This document shows, piece by piece, positions 20,126 to 27,110 of a stretch of 56,359 bases of DNA. Under the pieces are notes generated by a model. It saw nothing but the letters and a program-made list of their open reading frames with translations. It was not told where the DNA came from and did no database searches. Both the position numbers and the translations under genes were made by a program. Within the stretch, counting starts at the first letter, position 1; every line of letters begins with the position of its first letter. The stretch comes from JBKBRC01 sp046292345 (GTDB taxonomy: Bacteria; Bacteroidota; Rhodothermia; Rhodothermales; Rubricoccaceae): the NCBI GenBank assembly GCA_046292345.1, contig JBKBRC010000017.1:1-56359 (forward strand), read 5' to 3'.

Positions 20126-21268
20126 ATGCAGATCGGCACGCTACACCTTCCGGAACGGCCGCTCTTCCTCGCCCCGATGGAAGACGTCTCCGACCCGCCG
20201 TTCCGCATCCTCTGCAAGCGCTACGGCGCCGACGTGCTCACGACCGAGTTCATCTCGTCCGGCGGGCTCGTCTACGGCGCCGAGGACTCGGTGCGCAAGC
20301 TCGAGTTTTACGACGAGGAGCGCCCGCTCTCGATCCAGATCTTCGGCGGCGAGCTCGAGCAGGTGCGCCGGGCAGCGGCCATCGCCGACGCGCAGGCGCC
20401 GGACCTGATCGACATCAACTTCGGCTGCCCCGTCAAGAAGGTCGTCTGCAAGGACGGCGGCGCGGGCATCCTCCGCGACCTGCCCAAGATGGAGGCCATC
20501 GCGGCGGCGGTCGTTGAGACGGCCACGCGGCCCGTAACGGTCAAGACGCGCCTGGGCTGGGACGATGCGTCGATCCGCATCATCGACGTGGCGCGCATGC
20601 TCGAGGGCGTCGGCGTGCAGGCGCTCGCCGTGCACGCGCGCACGCGCAGCCAGATGTACCGCGGCGAGGCGCGCTGGGCATGGCTGCGCCGGATCAAAGA
20701 CGAGGCCGGCCTCTCGATCCCCCTCATCGGCAACGGCGACGCGGCCACACCCGAGCGCGTCCGGGCCATGTTCGACGAGACGGGCGTGGACGGCGTCATG
20801 ATCGGCCGCGGGGCCATCGGCAATCCGTGGATCTTTCGCGACGCGCGAGCGCTCCTCGAGACCGGGGAGACGCCCCCGCCGCCGTCGTGGGAGGAGCGCG
20901 TCGGCGTGGTAGCCGAGCACCTGACGCTCAAGTGCGCCTGGCTCGGCGAGCGCAAGGGCGTGCTCGAGATGCGTCGTATGTACGGGGGCTACTTCAGGGG
21001 GCACCGCGGCGCGAGCCGCCTGCGGCAGCTGCTGATGCCGCTCCAGACCGAGGCCGAGGTGCTCGAGGTGCTGCTCAACTTCCGTGAGGAGGACGCCGAG
21101 GCGCGCGTGCCCGTCGGGGCGGCGCGGCCACACCGGGTGGCCGTGCGGCCGGCGGCGCCTCACCTGCCGCGTCCGGCACGCCTTCCGGATCCGGTCGCGC
21201 CGGCGACGGTGCCAGGGGCGGCCGTGCCAGAGGCGGCCGTGCAGAGGGGCTCAGCACGAGCGGCCTGA
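20126..21268 (+). CDS. dusB: tRNA-dihydrouridine synthase, DusB type
   Basis: This is a 380-aa protein. The N-terminal TIM barrel begins with the flavin-binding LFLAPMEDVSDPPFRILC. The catalytic motif is INFGCPVKKVV, with the proton-donor Cys at 101. Further conserved parts are GGAGILRDLP, VKTRLGWDD, LAVHARTRSQMYRG, IPLIGNGDAATPE and GVMIGRGAIGNPWIFRD. The C-terminal helical RNA-binding part has RRMYGGYFRGHRGASRLRQLL. The enzyme reduces uridines in the tRNA D-loop using FMN and NADPH. The last 50 or so residues are a Pro/Ala-rich tail with a duplicated 15-bp unit (21209-21238), beyond the usual family length. The tRNA-Val gene lies 73 nt downstream. Confidence 0.95.
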   Translation: MQIGTLHLPERPLFLAPMEDVSDPPFRILCKRYGADVLTTEFISSGGLVYGAEDSVRKLEFYDEERPLSIQIFGGELEQVRRAAAIADAQAPDLIDINFGCPVKKVVCKDGGAGILRDLPKMEAIAAAVVETATRPVTVKTRLGWDDASIRIIDVARMLEGVGVQALAVHARTRSQMYRGEARWAWLRRIKDEAGLSIPLIGNGDAATPERVRAMFDETGVDGVMIGRGAIGNPWIFRDARALLETGETPPPPSWEERVGVVAEHLTLKCAWLGERKGVLEMRRMYGGYFRGHRGASRLRQLLMPLQTEAEVLEVLLNFREEDAEARVPVGAARPHRVAVRPAAPHLPRPARLPDPVAPATVPGAAVPEAAVQRGSARAA

Positions 21269-21323
21269 GCGGCGCGGCCATTCTCCACACGGCCTCCGCT
21301 TGCGCCGCGCGGCGCCTCCGCGC

Positions 21324-21331
21324 TACCTTGA
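21324..21331 (+). promoter_or_regulatory. -7-like promoter box for tRNA-Val
   Basis: TACCTTGA ends 10 nt before the mature tRNA 5' end. As the transcript must begin upstream of that end, this position calibrates the recurrent box as a real -7 element. Confidence 0.6.
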
Positions 21332-21341
21332 ACGCCCACCG

Positions 21342-21415
21342 GGGTCCTTAGCTCAGTGGTTTAGAGCGCTCGCCTCACACGCGAGAGGTCATAGGTTCAA
21401 ATCCTATAGGACCCA
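21342..21415 (+). tRNA. tRNA-Val (anticodon CAC)
   Basis: A full cloverleaf can be drawn. Acceptor GGGTCCT pairs with AGGACCC. The D arm is GCTC/GAGC with loop AGTGGTTTA. The anticodon stem CTCGC/GCGAG encloses loop CTCACAC (anticodon CAC at 21376-21378, reading GUG). The variable loop is AGGTC, and the T arm ATAGG/CCTAT carries loop TTCAAAT. The discriminator is A, and the genome carries CC but not CCA after it, so CCA is completed post-transcriptionally. Confidence 0.98.
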
Positions 21416-21420
21416 CCCCG

Positions 21421-21466
21421 AAGGCGCCCCCGTCCCTCCTGCCGAGGGCGGGGGCGTCGGCCTTTT
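21421..21466 (+). terminator. Intrinsic terminator after tRNA-Val
   Basis: A stem CGCCCCCGTCCCT with AGGGCGGGGGCG (one bulge) just after the tRNA, flanked by AAGG and CCTTTT. The T tract is short (four). Confidence 0.7.
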
Positions 21467-21501
21467 CGGACAAGACGAGCGCTCATGGGCGGGGCGCAGG
21501 A

Positions 21502-21960
21502 CTACCCGGCGATGACACGCCGCATTACGAGCCGGTCTTCCCCGGGGCCGAAGTAGTCGGGCACGAGCGCCTCGTCGGCGAAGCCGAGGTGCCGGTAGAC
21601 CGCGCGCGCGGCGGCGTTGCCGGGCGCGACCGTCAGGCGCACCTCGCGTATTCCCCGTGCTGCGAGCGCGTCCAGTGCCGCCTGCGCGAGGCGCCTGGCC
21701 AGCCCTCGGCCGCGTGCCGCGGGGGTGACTCCCGCCGAGAGGATCCAGCCGCAGGCGCCGTCGGCCGCAACGCCCGCTGCGGCATAGCCTGCCAGAGCCC
21801 CGGCATCCGGGCCTGCGCCCTCGGCGACGAAGACAAGGCCCTCGAACAGATCGAGCCACTGCCGAAAGACGAAGACCGGGTAGCCCTCGGCGCTGAAGGC
21901 CTCGGCATCGAGGGCCGCGAGCGCGGGCGCGTCGGCGGGCGTGGCAGGGCGAAGGAGCAT
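21502..21960 (-). CDS. GNAT-family N-acetyltransferase
   Basis: This is a 152-aa protein from ATG 21960. It has the typical start MLLRPATPADAPALAALDAEAF and the acetyl-CoA binding signature V-x-P-x-x-R-G-x-G in GVTPAARGRGLARRLAQAAL. The ending VAPGNAAARAVYRHLGF is the classic motif B of RimI-like GNATs. The acceptor substrate is unknown. It is divergent from the AraC-type regulator at 22054, with a 93-bp shared promoter region that holds a nested dyad (22001-22027), so the regulator may control it. This is inference. A longer minus-strand frame extends upstream over the regulator but has no domain and is rejected. Confidence 0.9.
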   Translation of the reverse strand: MLLRPATPADAPALAALDAEAFSAEGYPVFVFRQWLDLFEGLVFVAEGAGPDAGALAGYAAAGVAADGACGWILSAGVTPAARGRGLARRLAQAALDALAARGIREVRLTVAPGNAAARAVYRHLGFADEALVPDYFGPGEDRLVMRRVIAG

Positions 21961-22000
21961 GACCGGCAGATGCGCTCGATGTCGTATAGTGCTCAGCAGA

Positions 22001-22027
22001 CTGGCACTTACGCCGGGCGTTTGCCAG
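22001..22027. promoter_or_regulatory. Nested dyad between the GNAT and AraC-type genes
   Basis: CTGGCA (22001-22006) and TGCCAG (22022-22027) flank a second palindrome ACGCC-G-GGCGT (22010-22020). It lies in the middle of the 93-bp divergent region and is a candidate operator for the AraC-type regulator or another factor. Confidence 0.5.
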
Positions 22028-22053
22028 ACTCGGTTTCCAAGCCGTGCAGCGCG

Positions 22054-23106
22054 ATGTACCAAGTCCGAGATCCGCAGTCTAAGGCCGGCGCTTCCACGGG
22101 AGGCGAGGTCGCGCCGGGCCACGTGCCCGCCGTGCTCGCGCTCGGGTCCGACGCAGGACCGGAGGGGGCGGACGTTGCCTTGCCGGACATTGCAGCGCCC
22201 GGTGTGCCGCCGTACGACATGGCGTGGTACCGCGCGCCGGCCTCGGCGGCCCTCATGCCCTACGTGCTCGGGTATGCCGAGTGCCGGGTGACGGTGCCCG
22301 TGGGAGAGACGCTGCGTCTGCGCATCCACGCGCACGTGGAGCCGATCGTGTCGGTGCTCGGAGCGGGCGACGTGTTCGTCGAGCTTGCGAGAGGGCACCG
22401 CTTCCGGCTGCCGTGGCTCTCCATCGCCGGCCCGCAGTGCCGCCCTACGGCCCTCGTGCTCAGCGGTGCGGTGCAGTGCTTCTTCGTCCGTTTCCACTCG
22501 CTCGGCCCGCGCATGCTCTGGGGCGTGCGTGGCACGGCCTACGCCGGCTCGCCGCGCCTGGACGCCGCCGCCGGCCCGGAGCAAGCGCCGGCGCTCCGGG
22601 CCTGGGCGCTCGCGGTCAGCCGCGCTGCAGACTTCCACGCGCGCGCGCGGCTGAGCGAGGCGTTTCTCGGGGCACAGGTGCCGCAGGCTTCAGGCAGGCT
22701 GGGGGCGCTGCTCGTCGCGCTCGACGCGCTCGGTGCCGGCGCGCCGGCCACAGGAACGCCGGCTACGGCGGCGCGCGCGGCCGGCGTTTCGGGGGCGTCG
22801 CTGCGACGCTGGTTCCGTGAGGAGGTCGGCATGTGCCCACGCGACGTGGCGGCCGTGAGGCGCTTTCAGCGGGCGATGATGCGCCTGCAGGAGTTGCCAG
22901 CAGGTGCAGGGAGCACAGACCACCTGCAGGATCTGGCAGCCAGCTGCGGCTTCCCGAGTGTGCGGGCGCTGCGCTGCGCGCTGCGCCGCTACGGCGACGG
23001 CCTGCCTCGGCGGGGCCGCGACGCGCAGGCGCGCCTGGGCATGCTGCGGGCGGCCGAGGTGACCGTGCCGCCGCCGCCTTACCTCCGCTGGGTGTCCACC
23101 CCCTGA
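22054..23106 (+). CDS. AraC-family-type transcriptional regulator
   Basis: This is 350 aa from ATG 22054; upstream ATG 21970 and downstream ATG 22219 are alternatives. The N-terminal half has the sensory pattern of AraC proteins with a DUF6597-like domain: WYRAPASAALMPYVLGYAEC, then strands around HVEPIVSVLGAGDVFVEL and FFVRFHSLGPRMLWGVRG. The C-terminal half has one clear helix-turn-helix, TAARAAGVSGASLRRWFREEVGM, with the AraC-type linker CPRDVAAVRRFQRAMMRLQE. A second, weaker HTH follows (LQDLAASCGFPSVRALRCALRRY), as expected for two-HTH AraC domains. The ligand is unknown. The divergent GNAT gene is the natural candidate target, by position only. Confidence 0.82.
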   Translation: MYQVRDPQSKAGASTGGEVAPGHVPAVLALGSDAGPEGADVALPDIAAPGVPPYDMAWYRAPASAALMPYVLGYAECRVTVPVGETLRLRIHAHVEPIVSVLGAGDVFVELARGHRFRLPWLSIAGPQCRPTALVLSGAVQCFFVRFHSLGPRMLWGVRGTAYAGSPRLDAAAGPEQAPALRAWALAVSRAADFHARARLSEAFLGAQVPQASGRLGALLVALDALGAGAPATGTPATAARAAGVSGASLRRWFREEVGMCPRDVAAVRRFQRAMMRLQELPAGAGSTDHLQDLAASCGFPSVRALRCALRRYGDGLPRRGRDAQARLGMLRAAEVTVPPPPYLRWVSTP

Positions 23107-23264
23107 AAGATCAGCGGCCTGGGATCCGCCGCCCAGGACGGCCCGGCCCCGCCCGGAAGCGCCATGGGCCGTCAAAGAACTTGCACTGTTTTGCGAATAA
23201 ACGGTAACCTCGTCCGGTGCCGGGAACCTCCCGAGCCGCCCTCCTGCGCCCCCCTGCGTTCCCG

Positions 23265-26200
23265 ATGCTCCTTCGCTTCTTCGTTCTGGCCGCGCTCGCG
23301 CTGGCCACAGCACCCCTTGCGTCCGCCCAGACTGCCGCCGAGCGCGCCGTCGCCTACCTCGAGCGCAACGCGCCCCGCCATAGCCTGACGGCCGCTGACG
23401 TGGCCGGCGTCGTCGTGACGGACCAGAGTACGAGCCGCCTCAGTGGGGCCACGCATGTCTACCTCCGGCAGCAGATCGGCGGGGTCGAGGTGGCCAGCGG
23501 CGGGATGAGCGTGACGGTAGACCGCCACGGGCGCGTGGCCCACGCCGCCGGGCGCCTTGTGCCGGGTCTGATGCTCAAGGCACGCCCGGCAGCGCCGTCG
23601 CTCACCGCCGCCGACGCCGCCGCGGCGCTCGCGCGCGACGCCGGCCTCGTGCCGCTCGAGCCGTTCGTGGTGCTCGCGCACAAAGGCTCGCCCGACGCGG
23701 CCGTCACGCTCTCCGACGGAGGCCTGACGCAGGAGCCCGTCCCGGCTCGCCTCGTGTACGTCGAGGAGCACGAGGGCGGCGCGCTGCGCCTGGCCTGGGA
23801 GACGATGCTCTACCTCAAGGACAGCCAGCACGCTTGGTTCGGGTACGTCGACGCGCACACAGGCCGCGTGCTCGCGCGCCACAACCACGTGCTGCACTGC
23901 TTCGAGGGGCCGCAGGGGCACACGCACGCGCTCGCGCCCGCCGAGGGGACGGGCGCGCCGGCCGCCGCGCGCGCGGCGCAGCCGCTCGTGCCGTTCGCGA
24001 GCGCGCACCTGGCCGGGCTCGCCGAGGCGTTCCACGGCCTCGGGGCCGACGGCGCACGCTACCGCGTCTACGCCGCGCCGGCCGAAAGCCCCGCGCACGC
24101 CCTCCCGGCGCCTCCCGCCGATGCCCGCGTGCTCGTCGTCAACCCCGCCCACCCGGTCGCCTCGCCCTTCGGCTGGCACGACACCGACGGGGCGCCAGGC
24201 CCGGAGCACACGCGCACGCGCGGAAACAACGTGCACGCCTACACCGACACGAACGCCTCCAACTCCCCCGACCCGGACTCCGACCCCGACGGCACGGCCA
24301 CGCTCACGTTCGACTTCCCGCTCGATCTCACGCTCGCGCCGGCCACTTACCGCCCCGCCGCCGTCGTCAACCTGTTCTACTGGAACAACCTCATCCACGA
24401 CATCGCCTACCAGTACGGCTTCGACGAGCAGTCGGGCAACTTCCAGGTCAACAACTACGGCCGCGGCGGCCTCGGCGGCGACGACGTGCGCGCCGAGGCG
24501 CAGGACGGCTCGGGCACCAACAACGCCAACTTCATGACGCCGCCCGACGGGCAGCGCCCGCGCATGCAGATGTACGTCGGCACGACGCCCACGCCGGCCG
24601 TCGACGGCGACTTCGACAACGCGGTCATCACGCATGAGTACGCGCACGGCATCACGATTCGGCTCACCGGCGGCGCGAGCAACACGTCGTGCTTGAACAA
24701 CGCCGAGCAGATGGGTGAGGGCTGGTCGGACTGGTACGGCCTCATGCTCACCATGCGCCCCTCCGATACGCGTAGCCTCGCGCGCGGCGTCGGCACGTAT
24801 CTCTTCGGGCAGCCGACCACGGGGCCGGGCATCCGCCCCGCGCGCTACGCGACCGACTTCGCCGTCAACGACTGGACGTACGGCCACACGCGCCCGGTGA
24901 GCGCCGGCGGGCGCGGGCCCTCCACGCCGCACGGCGTCGGCTTCGTCTGGGCGACGGTGCTCTGGGAGCTGACGTGGGACCTGATCGAGGCGTACGGCTT
25001 CAGCGCCGACCTCTACGACGCCTCCGGCACGGCCGGCAACCAGATCGCGCTCGCGCTCGTGACGGAGGCGCTCAAGATGCAGCCCTGCGCGCCCGGCTTC
25101 GTCTCCGGCCGCAACGCCATCCTCGCGGCCGACGAGGTGCTCTACGACGGCGCCCACACCGAGCTGCTCTGGCGCGCGTTCGCCCGCCGCGGCCTCGGCA
25201 TCGGTGCAAGCGAAGGCGCTACGAGCACCAATGCCGACAATACCGAGTCCTTCGCCGAGCCCGAGACGATCCCGCCGGCCGCCATCACCGATCTCGAGGC
25301 AATCCCCAACGGCGACTATGTCACGCTCGCGTTCACCGCCACCGGCGACGACGGCACCGTCGGCACAGCGGCCGTCTACGAGGTGCGCTACGCCGCGACG
25401 CCCATCGAGACACCCGAGGACTGGGCCGCCGCCACGCGGTACACGGGCGCGCTCCCGGCACCCCGCGCCTCGGGCACGGCCGAGCAGCTCGTGGTAGAGG
25501 GCCTGGCCTTCGAGACCACGTACCACTTCGCCGTTGTGGCGACCGACGAGAGCTTCAACGCCTCGCCGCTCTCCAACTCCGCCGAGGCTACCACGCTCGC
25601 GCCGCCGCAGCTCCAGATGGCCACCGCGCCGATCCGCGTGCAGGTCCCCCTCGGGGGCACGGCCACTGTGCCCGTCGCCATCGGCAACACGGGCGCCTCC
25701 GATCTCCGCTTCGGCATCGGCCTGGCCGAGACGACGGGCGCGCCGCTGCGCCTTCGCGGGCCGGCCGGCGAGGCGCCCGCCGCCGGCAGCCGGCCCGCCG
25801 ATGCCCCCGAAGGGGACAAGGACGCCCCCGAAGGGGACAAGAACGCCCCCGAAGGGGACAAGAACGCCCCCGAGGCCCCGCGCACGGCCGCCCTCCGCGC
25901 CGAGGGCGGTCCGGACGCGTTCGGCTACCGCTGGATCGACTCGGACTCGCCCGGCGGTCCGGTCTACGCCTGGGAGGACATCCGCGCCACCGGCACGCCC
26001 GTCACGCTCGGCGACGACGCCTCGACGCGCGTCGCGCTGCCGTTCCCGTTCCCGTTCTACGGCGTAGACAAAAACGACGTCGCCATCTCCTCGAACGGCT
26101 TCCTCTCTTTCGGCACGGCCGGCCTGACCGCGTTCACGAACGGGCGCATCCCGTCCACGACCGGGCCCAACGACGCCGTCTACGGCTTCTGGGACGACCT

Positions 26201-26981
26201 CCACCCGGGCGTGGCCGGCTACGGCTCGCAGGTCCACTACCTCGCCACGCCCGAGCGCTTCGTCGTCCAGTACACCAACGTGCCGCGCTACGCTGATCGG
26301 CTCACGACCGGTCTGGGCAACACGTTCCAGATCGTGCTGCGCCGCAGCGGGCAGATCGAGGTGTTCTACGAGACGCTCCGCGCGCCTGTGCTGAACTCGG
26401 CAACGGTCGGCATTGAGAACGCGAGCGGCACCGACGGCCTCGAGGTCGTCTTCGACGCGCCTTACCTCGCCTCGAACAAGGCGCTCCGCTTCAGCGCGCT
26501 CTGGGTCGAGGCCACGCCGTCGGCGGGCACCGTCGCCGCCGGCGGCAGCGAGACCGTCACGCTCGCCTTCGACGCCGGCGGGCTCGAGGCGGGCACGTAC
26601 ACGGCCGAGATGACCGTTGCGACGAACGAGCCGGGGGGGGCGCCGCGCGTGGTCGCGCTCGAGTTCGTCGTCGGCGGGACGGTTTCGGCCGAGGGCGGTG
26701 GCGCCGCCTTCGCGGGCACGCACGTGCTCTCGGACGCCCACCCGAACCCGGCTCACGGCGCGACGCGCCTCACGCTCGAGGTGGCCGAGGCCCAGCGCGT
26801 GCGCGTCGCGCTCTACGACGCGCTCGGCCGCCGCGTGGCGACGCTCTTCGAGGGCGACGTGCCCGCGCGCGCGCCGCTCACGCTCGAGGTGGACGCCGCG
26901 CGCTTGGCCGCCGGCACCTACGTCGTCCGCTCCGAGGGCGAGCACTTCCGCGACGCGCGCCGGCTCACCGTGGCGCGCTAG
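23265..26981 (+). CDS. Secreted M36 (fungalysin-type) metalloprotease with Fn3-like domain and sorting tail
   Basis: This is 1238 aa from ATG 23265, chosen for the signal peptide FFVLAALALATAPLASAQ. It has an FTP/PepSY-type propeptide (about 25-230). The M36 catalytic domain carries the zinc motif HEYAHG (H457, E458, H461), the third ligand in MGEGWSDWYGLMLTMRPSD (E485), and VVNLFYWNNLIHDIAYQYGF upstream. An Fn3-like domain (PPAAITDLEAIPNGDYVTLAF) follows, then an acidic DAPEGDK-type repeat linker. A C-terminal beta region leads to a sorting tail (SDAHPNPAHGATRLTLEV ... LYDALGRRVATL ... GTYVVRSEG) as in type IX-secreted proteins. Likely an extracellular or cell-surface endopeptidase. A paralogue lies directly downstream. 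Confidence 0.93.
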   Translation: MLLRFFVLAALALATAPLASAQTAAERAVAYLERNAPRHSLTAADVAGVVVTDQSTSRLSGATHVYLRQQIGGVEVASGGMSVTVDRHGRVAHAAGRLVPGLMLKARPAAPSLTAADAAAALARDAGLVPLEPFVVLAHKGSPDAAVTLSDGGLTQEPVPARLVYVEEHEGGALRLAWETMLYLKDSQHAWFGYVDAHTGRVLARHNHVLHCFEGPQGHTHALAPAEGTGAPAAARAAQPLVPFASAHLAGLAEAFHGLGADGARYRVYAAPAESPAHALPAPPADARVLVVNPAHPVASPFGWHDTDGAPGPEHTRTRGNNVHAYTDTNASNSPDPDSDPDGTATLTFDFPLDLTLAPATYRPAAVVNLFYWNNLIHDIAYQYGFDEQSGNFQVNNYGRGGLGGDDVRAEAQDGSGTNNANFMTPPDGQRPRMQMYVGTTPTPAVDGDFDNAVITHEYAHGITIRLTGGASNTSCLNNAEQMGEGWSDWYGLMLTMRPSDTRSLARGVGTYLFGQPTTGPGIRPARYATDFAVNDWTYGHTRPVSAGGRGPSTPHGVGFVWATVLWELTWDLIEAYGFSADLYDASGTAGNQIALALVTEALKMQPCAPGFVSGRNAILAADEVLYDGAHTELLWRAFARRGLGIGASEGATSTNADNTESFAEPETIPPAAITDLEAIPNGDYVTLAFTATGDDGTVGTAAVYEVRYAATPIETPEDWAAATRYTGALPAPRASGTAEQLVVEGLAFETTYHFAVVATDESFNASPLSNSAEATTLAPPQLQMATAPIRVQVPLGGTATVPVAIGNTGASDLRFGIGLAETTGAPLRLRGPAGEAPAAGSRPADAPEGDKDAPEGDKNAPEGDKNAPEAPRTAALRAEGGPDAFGYRWIDSDSPGGPVYAWEDIRATGTPVTLGDDASTRVALPFPFPFYGVDKNDVAISSNGFLSFGTAGLTAFTNGRIPSTTGPNDAVYGFWDDLHPGVAGYGSQVHYLATPERFVVQYTNVPRYADRLTTGLGNTFQIVLRRSGQIEVFYETLRAPVLNSATVGIENASGTDGLEVVFDAPYLASNKALRFSALWVEATPSAGTVAAGGSETVTLAFDAGGLEAGTYTAEMTVATNEPGGAPRVVALEFVVGGTVSAEGGGAAFAGTHVLSDAHPNPAHGATRLTLEVAEAQRVRVALYDALGRRVATLFEGDVPARAPLTLEVDAARLAAGTYVVRSEGEHFRDARRLTVAR
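25800..25874 (+). repeat. 21-bp tandem repeat x3.5 in the first M36 gene
   Basis: Three near-identical units GATGCCCCCGAAGGGGACAA-G (third base and first codon vary) plus half a unit, encoding acidic DAPEGDK/NAPEGDK linker copies between domains. Confidence 0.93.
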
Positions 26982-26994
26982 CCCCGCGGCGGCG

Positions 26995-27024
26995 CGCCGC
27001 GAGCGCAGCGGCGAACGTTTTTTT
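26995..27024 (+). terminator. Intrinsic terminator after the first M36 gene
   Basis: A 6-bp GC stem CGCCGC/GCGGCG with a 7-nt loop, then AACG and seven T. It separates the two M36 transcripts. Confidence 0.75.
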
Positions 27025-27086
27025 GCGCCAGCGTTCGTGCTCACCTTGCGTTCGTGGTACGTTAACAGTTTTCTTGTACGGCCGGA

Positions 27087-27094
27087 TAATCTTC
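27087..27094 (+). promoter_or_regulatory. -7-like promoter box for the second M36 gene
   Basis: TAATCTTC lies 16 nt before the ATG at 27111 in an AT-rich patch, which also contains GTTAAC and runs of T. The same octamer precedes infC. Confidence 0.5.
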
Positions 27095-27110
27095 CTATCA
27101 GCACTCCCAC

